A stretch of 64,000 nucleotides of DNA from Azospirillum brasilense. GTDB lineage: Bacteria; Pseudomonadota; Alphaproteobacteria; Azospirillales; Azospirillaceae. Location: assembly GCF_022023855.1 (NCBI RefSeq), contig NZ_CP059449.1, positions 2,402,001-2,466,000 of the forward strand, in the 5' to 3' direction. The position numbers and the translations under genes were made by a program. The notes beneath the pieces are model-generated. The model saw nothing but the letters and a program-made list of their open reading frames with translations. It did not search any database and had not been told where the DNA came from. This document shows, piece by piece, positions 58,827 to 64,000 of the stretch (position 1 is the first letter of the stretch; each line of letters begins with the position of its first letter).

Positions 58827-59940
58827 TCCGCTGGCACGCGCCGGCGCCGTTCTGACCATCGACCTCGGTGCGGTGGTCGCCAACTGGGCGCAGCTCCGCG
58901 ACCGGGTGGCGCCCGCCGAGTGCGCCGCCGTGGTCAAGGCGAACGCCTATGGGCTGGGGGTGGAAAGGGTCGTTCCGGCGCTCGCCGCCGCCGGCTGCCG
59001 GACCTTCGTGGTCGCGCAGTTCGAGGAGGCGCTGGCCGTCCGCGCCGTGGCGCCGGCAGAGGCCCGCGTCCTGTCGCTGGGCGGCCTTCCCGCCGGCACC
59101 GCTCCCGACTTCACGGCCCACCGCATCCTGCCGGTTCTGAATCATCTGGGCGACATCGCGGCGTGGCAGGCCCACGCCAGGGCGCGGGGAACGGCCCTGC
59201 CCGCCGTCGTCCACATCGACACCGGCATGAATCGACTCGGGCTTGGTCCAGACGAGCTGGACACGCTGGTCGGCGACCTCTCCCGGCTGGAGGGGGTGGA
59301 CGTCCGGGTGTGGATGACCCACCTCGCCTGCGCCGACGAAGATTCGGTGATGAACAGCCAGCAGCTCGGGCGTTTCCGTTCGGCGGTCGGGCGGCTGCCG
59401 GCGGCCGAGGCGAGTTTCGCCAATTCCTCGGGGATCTTCCACGGAACGTCCTTCCATTTCGACCTCGTGCGGCCCGGCTGCGCGCTCTACGGCGTCAATC
59501 CGACGCCCGCCGCGGCCAACCCGATGCGGGGCACGATCCGGCTCGACGCCCGGCTGCTACAGGTGCGCAACGTTGACAGCCCTATGACCGTTGGCTACGG
59601 TGCCACGCACCGCGTTGCGGCGAGAGGAAAAATCGCAACCATCGCAGTGGGTTATGCCGACGGATATCTGCGCTCGCTCAGCGGGCGCGGCCATGTCTTC
59701 GTCAACGGCGTGGCCGCTCCGGTGGTTGGGCGTGTTTCGATGGATCTGGTGACGGTGGATGTCAGCCACCTTCCCGACGAGGCGGTGACGCCCGGCGGGC
59801 TGGTGGAGCTGATCGGCCCGAACCGCCCGGTGGATACCGTGGCGAGCGAAGGCGGAACCATCGGCTACGAAATCCTGACCTCGCTGGGCGCGCGTTACCA
59901 CAGGGTCTACCGCGACCCGCCGCCGCCTGAGGTCGCTTGA
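58804..59940 (+). CDS. alr: Alanine racemase
   Basis: 378 aa, fold III PLP enzyme that makes D-alanine. PLP-lysine motif CAAVVKANAYGLGVERVVPA, substrate Tyr region in AIGYADG-like IAVGYADGYLRS, MDLVTVDVS and the dimer-contact VHIDTGMNRLGLG. Its start lies inside the end of dnaB, and its stop overlaps mlaE. Unusual pairing with dnaB is common in alphaproteobacteria. Confidence 0.96.
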   Translation: MTSAPLSDPLARAGAVLTIDLGAVVANWAQLRDRVAPAECAAVVKANAYGLGVERVVPALAAAGCRTFVVAQFEEALAVRAVAPAEARVLSLGGLPAGTAPDFTAHRILPVLNHLGDIAAWQAHARARGTALPAVVHIDTGMNRLGLGPDELDTLVGDLSRLEGVDVRVWMTHLACADEDSVMNSQQLGRFRSAVGRLPAAEASFANSSGIFHGTSFHFDLVRPGCALYGVNPTPAAANPMRGTIRLDARLLQVRNVDSPMTVGYGATHRVAARGKIATIAVGYADGYLRSLSGRGHVFVNGVAAPVVGRVSMDLVTVDVSHLPDEAVTPGGLVELIGPNRPVDTVASEGGTIGYEILTSLGARYHRVYRDPPPPEVA

Positions 59941-60716
59941 TGGGTTTCCTTGCCGCCACCGGACGGGCCTTCCTGATCTTTCTGGAAGCCACCGGAAAGC
60001 TCGCCATGTTCACCGGCGCCGCCTTGTCGCATTGCGTGCGTCCGCCGTTCTACCCGCGGCAGATCCTGCGCCAGATGATCGACATCGGCTACTATTCGCT
60101 GCCGGTGGTCGGGCTGACCGCGCTGTTCACCGGCATGGTGCTGGCGCTGCAGAGCTATTCCGGTTTTTCCCGCTTCCAGGCGGAGGGCGCCATCGCCACG
60201 GTGGTCGCCCTGTCGGTGACGCGCGAACTGGGGCCGGTGCTGGGCGGCCTGATGGTCGCCGGGCGCATCGGCGCCGCGATGGCCGCCGAGATCGGCACCA
60301 TGCGCGTCACCGAGCAGATCGACGCGCTGTCGACCCTGTCGACCAACCCCTTCAAGTATCTGGTGGCGCCGCGCCTGATCGCCGGACTGGCCATGCTGCC
60401 ACTGCTGGTGCTGGTGGCTGACATCATCGGCGTGTTCGGCGGCTTCCTGGTCGGCGTCTACCGGCTGGACTTCAACCCTGCCTCCTACATCGGACGGACC
60501 TGGGAATTCCTGGAGCCGGTCGACGTCATCTCCGGACTCGTCAAGGCTGCGGTGTTCGGTTTCATGGTGTCGCTGATGGGCTGCTACCACGGCTACCATT
60601 CGCGCGGCGGCGCCCAGGGCGTGGGGGCGGCGACGACCAACGCGGTGGTGTCGGCCTCCATCCTGATCCTGGTGTGGAACTACCTCATCACCGGCATCTT
60701 CTTCTCGACGAAGTGA
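59940..60716 (+). CDS. mlaE: MlaE-type permease (phospholipid transport)
   Basis: 258 aa, five to six helices. IGYYSLPVVGLTALFTGMVL, ALSVTRELGPVLGGLMVAGR and MVSLMGCYHGYHSRGGAQGV are MlaE/YrbE marks. Moves phospholipids between the membranes for asymmetry. Stop-start overlap TGATG with alr; mlaF follows by 8 nt. Confidence 0.95.
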   Translation: MGFLAATGRAFLIFLEATGKLAMFTGAALSHCVRPPFYPRQILRQMIDIGYYSLPVVGLTALFTGMVLALQSYSGFSRFQAEGAIATVVALSVTRELGPVLGGLMVAGRIGAAMAAEIGTMRVTEQIDALSTLSTNPFKYLVAPRLIAGLAMLPLLVLVADIIGVFGGFLVGVYRLDFNPASYIGRTWEFLEPVDVISGLVKAAVFGFMVSLMGCYHGYHSRGGAQGVGAATTNAVVSASILILVWNYLITGIFFSTK

Positions 60717-60724
60717 GCGACTCC

Positions 60725-61516
60725 ATGTCCCAGGTTCCCCCCGCTCATCCGCCGAAGATTTTGCTGAAGAACGTGCACAAGGCGTTCGGTCCGAAGGTCG
60801 TGCTCAACGGCATCGACCTGGATGTCGGGCGCGGCGAGTCGCTGGTCGTCATCGGCGGGTCCGGCACCGGCAAGTCGGTGATGCTGAAATGCATCCTCGG
60901 CCTCCTGTCCCCGGACAGCGGCTCCATCCGCGTCGACGGCGAGGAGACGACCAGGCTGCGCCCGCGCGAGCGCGAGAAGCTGCTGCACAAGTTCGGCATG
61001 CTGTTCCAGGGCGCCGCCCTGTTCGACAGCCTGAAGGTCTGGGAGAACGTCGCCTTCGGCCTGATCCAGGGCGAGCACATGCCGCGCGCCAAGGCCAAGG
61101 ACATCGCCATCGCCAAGATGGGCGCGGTCGGTCTCGGCCCGGAGGTGGGCGAGCTGTTTCCGTCAGAACTGTCGGGCGGCATGCAGAAGCGCGTCGGCCT
61201 CGCCCGCGCCATCGCCGACGAGCCGGAGATCATCTTCTTCGACGAGCCGACGACCGGCCTCGACCCGATCATGGCCGACGTGATCAACGAGCTGATCGTG
61301 AAATGCGTGAAGGATCTGGGCGCCACCGCTGTGACCATCACCCACGACATGGCCTCGGCCCGCAAGATCGCCGACCGTGTGGCGATGATCCACCAGGGCC
61401 GGATCATCTGGACCGGTCACGCCAACGACATCGACCACTCCGGAAACCCCTATGTGGACCAGTTCGTCCATGGCCGGGGCGAAGGGCCGATCAAGATGCA
61501 GGTGCGGGCGCTCTGA
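60725..61516 (+). CDS. mlaF: MlaF-type ATP-binding protein
   Basis: 263 aa. Walker A VVIGGSGTGKSVMLKCILGL, signature FPSELSGGMQKRVGLARAIA, Walker B IIFFDEPTTGLDPIMADVIN and a C-terminal tail FVHGRGEGPIKMQ typical of MlaF. Partner of MlaE. The mlaD/B/C genes are absent from the window. Confidence 0.95.
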   Translation: MSQVPPAHPPKILLKNVHKAFGPKVVLNGIDLDVGRGESLVVIGGSGTGKSVMLKCILGLLSPDSGSIRVDGEETTRLRPREREKLLHKFGMLFQGAALFDSLKVWENVAFGLIQGEHMPRAKAKDIAIAKMGAVGLGPEVGELFPSELSGGMQKRVGLARAIADEPEIIFFDEPTTGLDPIMADVINELIVKCVKDLGATAVTITHDMASARKIADRVAMIHQGRIIWTGHANDIDHSGNPYVDQFVHGRGEGPIKMQVRAL

Positions 61517-61619
61517 CGCGCTTCGCCACCGGTTTGTGCAAAATTAACCTGCCGCCCGATAGGGTCGGCCAGAAAGAACGCGGGCCACGACAGGCCGGCA
61601 TCCCATCGGAGAGACGAGC

Positions 61620-61838
61620 ATGGCGGACATCACCACGAACGGACTGGCCTTCGCGAGCTTCATGCTGAGCGCCAAGATTCTGGAGACGCTCCAGGCCAAA
61701 GGTCTGCTGACCAACGAAGAGACGGTGCAGACCATCAAGAACGCCCACGAGCAGCTCCTCAAGAACGACAACCAGCTGTCGCTCGAAGGGGCCGATGCGC
61801 TCGCCCATTTCTTCGCAGGCCCAACCGACGGGAAGTGA
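61620..61838 (+). CDS. Small hypothetical protein
   Basis: 72 aa, helical, no known motif (GLAFASFMLSAKILETLQAK). ATG 61620 with GAGACGAGC upstream. 103 nt after mlaF; 3 nt from the convergent nudix stop. Function unknown. Confidence 0.6.
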   Translation: MADITTNGLAFASFMLSAKILETLQAKGLLTNEETVQTIKNAHEQLLKNDNQLSLEGADALAHFFAGPTDGK

Positions 61839-61841
61839 TCG

Positions 61842-62432
61842 CTACGGCGCCGGACGCGCCGCCGACCGCGCAAGGTTATTGCGCAGTTCCGGCAGCAGAA
61901 CGGCGCCCAGCATGGCGATGACCGGCAGAAGGGCGTAATCGCCCTCTGCCGCCGCGGCGATCAGTGCCGCGCGGGTCAGCAACTCCAACCGCATCTCCTC
62001 CAGATCTCCGGAGTCCGCCTCGGCCACCTTCCAGGCGTTGCGGGCGTGGAACATATGACAGACGCAGCCGCGCTGGTTGCCCTGCACCACGTAGGAGCCG
62101 AGCGCGGTCCAATCCTCCGCGGCGTAGCCGGTTTCCTCGAGCAACTCCCGCTTCGCCGCGCCCAGCGGCTCCTCACCGGGATTCAGCGCGCCGGCGGGAA
62201 AGGTTTGGCTGACGCGGCGCGGGCCATGCTTGTAGGTGCGCAGCATCAGGACGCGCCCGCCCTCGTCCTCGACGAACATCTGGACGAAGTCCATCTGCTC
62301 GACCTGATAGAAATTCTCCACCCGCCGTCCGGCCGGCGTCTCGACGGTCTCGGCATGCACCTTCAGGAAAGGCCCGGCGTCGAGCAGGGCCCGGCGCTCC
62401 AGGACCGTCCAGGGCTTCAAGTCCCCGCTCAT
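61842..62432 (-). CDS. Nudix hydrolase, ADP-ribose pyrophosphatase-like
   Basis: 196 aa. Nudix box FPAGALNPGEEPLGAAKREL then LEETGYAAED has all key residues; an N-terminal ADPRase-like beta-strand region precedes it. Start overlaps the map stop (ATGA). Hydrolyses nucleoside diphosphates linked to another moiety. Confidence 0.9.
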   Translation of the reverse strand: MSGDLKPWTVLERRALLDAGPFLKVHAETVETPAGRRVENFYQVEQMDFVQMFVEDEGGRVLMLRTYKHGPRRVSQTFPAGALNPGEEPLGAAKRELLEETGYAAEDWTALGSYVVQGNQRGCVCHMFHARNAWKVAEADSGDLEEMRLELLTRAALIAAAAEGDYALLPVIAMLGAVLLPELRNNLARSAARPAP

Positions 62433-63256
62433 GCCGCGACGGCCCCGGCAACGGTCCTGTAGGGCGGCTGGGTGAAGCCCGCCGGGGACAGGGTGAAGAT
62501 CTCGCAGCCCGCCTCGGTGATGCCGACCTGATGCTCGAATTGGGCGGACAGGGAGCGGTCGCGGGTGACGGTGGTCCAGCCGTCCGACAGGATCTTCACG
62601 TCCGCCTTTCCGGCGTTGAGCATCGGCTCGATGGTGAAGACCATGCCCGGAACCAGCAGAACCCCGGTGCCGCGCTTGCCGAAATGGTCGACGTGAGGCG
62701 CGTCGTGGAACACCCGGCCGATGCCGTGCCCGCCGAAGTCGCGCACCACGCCGTAGCGGTGGGATTCGGCGAGGGTCTGGATGGCGTGGCCGATGTCGCC
62801 CAGATGATTGCCCGGCTTGGCCTGCGCGATGCCCGCCATCATCGCCTGATACGTGATGTCGACCAGCTTGCGCGCCTTCACCCCGATCTTGTCGCCGACG
62901 AAGAACATGCGGCTGGTGTCGCCGTACCAGCCGTCCAGGATCACCGTCACGTCGACATTCACGATGTCGCCGTCGACCAGTTTCTTGTCGTCGGATGGAA
63001 TGCCGTGATTCACCACATGGTTTGGCGAGATGCAGCTCGCCGCCGGATAGCCGTGATAGCCGAGGGTCGCGGGAATCGCGCCGTTGTCCCTCATGAAGGT
63101 TTCGATCAGCCGGTTCAGATGGCCCGTGCTGACCCCCGGCACCACCTGGGGCGTGATGTGGTCGAGCGTCGCCGCGGCCAGCCGCCCGGCCTTGCGAATT
63201 GCCTCGAACTCCTCCGGGCCATGCAGCGGGATCTTCCGCGCGTCCTTGTCCGCCAC
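62429..63256 (-). CDS. map: Type I methionine aminopeptidase
   Basis: 275 aa. Metal ligands: Asp pair in VDVTVILDGWYGDTSRM, His in GIGRVFHDAPHVDHF, Glu in VFTIEPMLNAGK and Glu in SAQFEHQVGITEAGCEIFT; substrate His in SCISPNHVVNHGIPS. GTG start with AGGTGA. 159 nt divergent gap to radA. Confidence 0.97.
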   Translation of the reverse strand: MADKDARKIPLHGPEEFEAIRKAGRLAAATLDHITPQVVPGVSTGHLNRLIETFMRDNGAIPATLGYHGYPAASCISPNHVVNHGIPSDDKKLVDGDIVNVDVTVILDGWYGDTSRMFFVGDKIGVKARKLVDITYQAMMAGIAQAKPGNHLGDIGHAIQTLAESHRYGVVRDFGGHGIGRVFHDAPHVDHFGKRGTGVLLVPGMVFTIEPMLNAGKADVKILSDGWTTVTRDRSLSAQFEHQVGITEAGCEIFTLSPAGFTQPPYRTVAGAVAA

Positions 63257-63415
63257 CGTGTCACCTCACATCCGTTGTTCATCGAGAATTCCGGGACAGA
63301 ACCTACCACCGGAACAGCCGAGAAAAGCCCCAGCTTTTTATCACCTCTGCCATAGGATTTAGAACGTCCGCTTGCTATATGTGGGGCGCTGCCGCTCCAA
63401 CCAATCGCTAGACCT

Positions 63416-64000
63416 TTGGCAAAGCCAACCACCCGCTACGTCTGTCAGGCTTGCGGCGCGTCCTTCCCGAAATGGGCGGGCCGCTGCGACGCCTGCGGCG
63501 AATGGAACACCCTCGTCGAGGAAGCCGCTCCGGACGCCGCCCCCAAGGGATTGGGCATGGCGCGCGGACGCCGGCTGGACTTCGTCGGCTTGGCCGGGTC
63601 CAGCGAGGCGCCGCCGCGCCGCATGACCCGCATCGAGGAGTTCGACCGCGTCTGCGGCGGCGGCCTCGTCCCCGGATCGGCAATCCTGATCGGTGGCGAT
63701 CCCGGCATCGGCAAGTCGACCCTTCTCCTCCAGGCCATGGCCCGGCTGTCGCAGGAACACCGTTGCGCCTACGTCTCCGGCGAAGAGGCGGTGGACCAAG
63801 TGCGGCTGCGCGCCGTCCGGCTGGGCTGCGCCGCGGCGCCGGTTCAACTCGCCTCGGCGACCAGCGTGCGCGACATCGTCGCCTCGCTCGACGGCACGGA
63901 CGGGCCGGAGGTGGTCGTGATCGACTCGATCCAGACCATGTATGTGGACAATCTGGACAGCGCCCCCGGCACCGTCGCCCAGGTCCGGGCGAGCGCGCAG
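63416..64000 (+). CDS. radA: DNA repair protein RadA (partial, 3' end cut)
   Basis: 195 aa visible. Zinc finger YVCQACGASFPKWAGRCDAC, then the RecA-like core Walker A IGGDPGIGKSTLLLQAMARL and AYVSGEEAVDQVRLRAVRLG, ending in the Walker B region VVVIDSIQTMYVDNLDSAPG. The TTG at 63416 (LAKPTTRYVC) is the only plausible start found; no ATG lies nearby in frame. Branch migration factor in recombinational repair. Confidence 0.95.
   Translation, partial: MAKPTTRYVCQACGASFPKWAGRCDACGEWNTLVEEAAPDAAPKGLGMARGRRLDFVGLAGSSEAPPRRMTRIEEFDRVCGGGLVPGSAILIGGDPGIGKSTLLLQAMARLSQEHRCAYVSGEEAVDQVRLRAVRLGCAAAPVQLASATSVRDIVASLDGTDGPEVVVIDSIQTMYVDNLDSAPGTVAQVRASAQ

Overview
The window is a contiguous stretch of a high-GC alphaproteobacterial chromosome. 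Gene content (Aap-type amino-acid transporter, phasin, NDUFS4-like complex I accessory subunit, DUF6460 protein, rpsF-rpsR-DUF2232-rplI block, Mg-type HemB, form II CO-dehydrogenase-like cluster, two Liv/TAXI transport systems) and GGAGG-type ribosome sites fit Rhodospirillales. My best guess is Azospirillum; that genus call is inference from recall of gene order, not a search.

Layout. 1-3529: Aap-type amino-acid ABC transporter (J, Q, M; minus strand) with an internal terminator after the binding-protein gene. 3770-5424: metC-like lyase and hisI. 5458-5730: two tandem short non-coding RNA units, each with an FNR/FixK-type box at the same distance from a shared 25-nt 5' segment and its own intrinsic terminator; this is the strongest candidate for an undescribed system here. 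5757-9271: small membrane proteins, a DnaA-box-like cluster, tRNA-Arg and tRNA-Pro flanking an NDUFS4-like gene, DUF192, and two membrane/coiled-coil proteins of unknown function. 9422-13917: histone-deacetylase-like amidohydrolase, DUF1194 protein, universal stress protein, NhaD-type antiporter. 14023-17466: TRAP-TAXI transporter with DUF1850 protein. 17785-26467: divergent molybdenum hydroxylase operon (coxS-L-M, MoxR ATPase, VWA protein, split XdhC pair, MoeA-like/MocA fusion), so enzyme and cofactor maturation are encoded together. 26471-31005: amidotransferase, 5'-nucleotidase, phasin, alanine dehydrogenase. 31056-37268: MarR regulator followed by a liv-type ABC operon ending in an ATC-hydrolase-like enzyme. 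37678-43428: HIBCH, lipid kinase, phosphoesterase, hemB, YbhB-like, AraC regulator.

43429-64000 is mostly housekeeping: rRNA methyltransferase-like, smpB, dapA, a soluble lytic transglycosylase gene interrupted by an in-frame TGA where the surrounding reading frame implies Trp, mltG-fabF-acpP-fabG-fabD, the ribosomal block, CFA-synthase-like, dnaB-alr-mlaE-mlaF, nudix-map and the start of radA. No prophage, IS element or CRISPR array was seen. Long open frames opposite real genes are an effect of GC-rich codon use and are left out.
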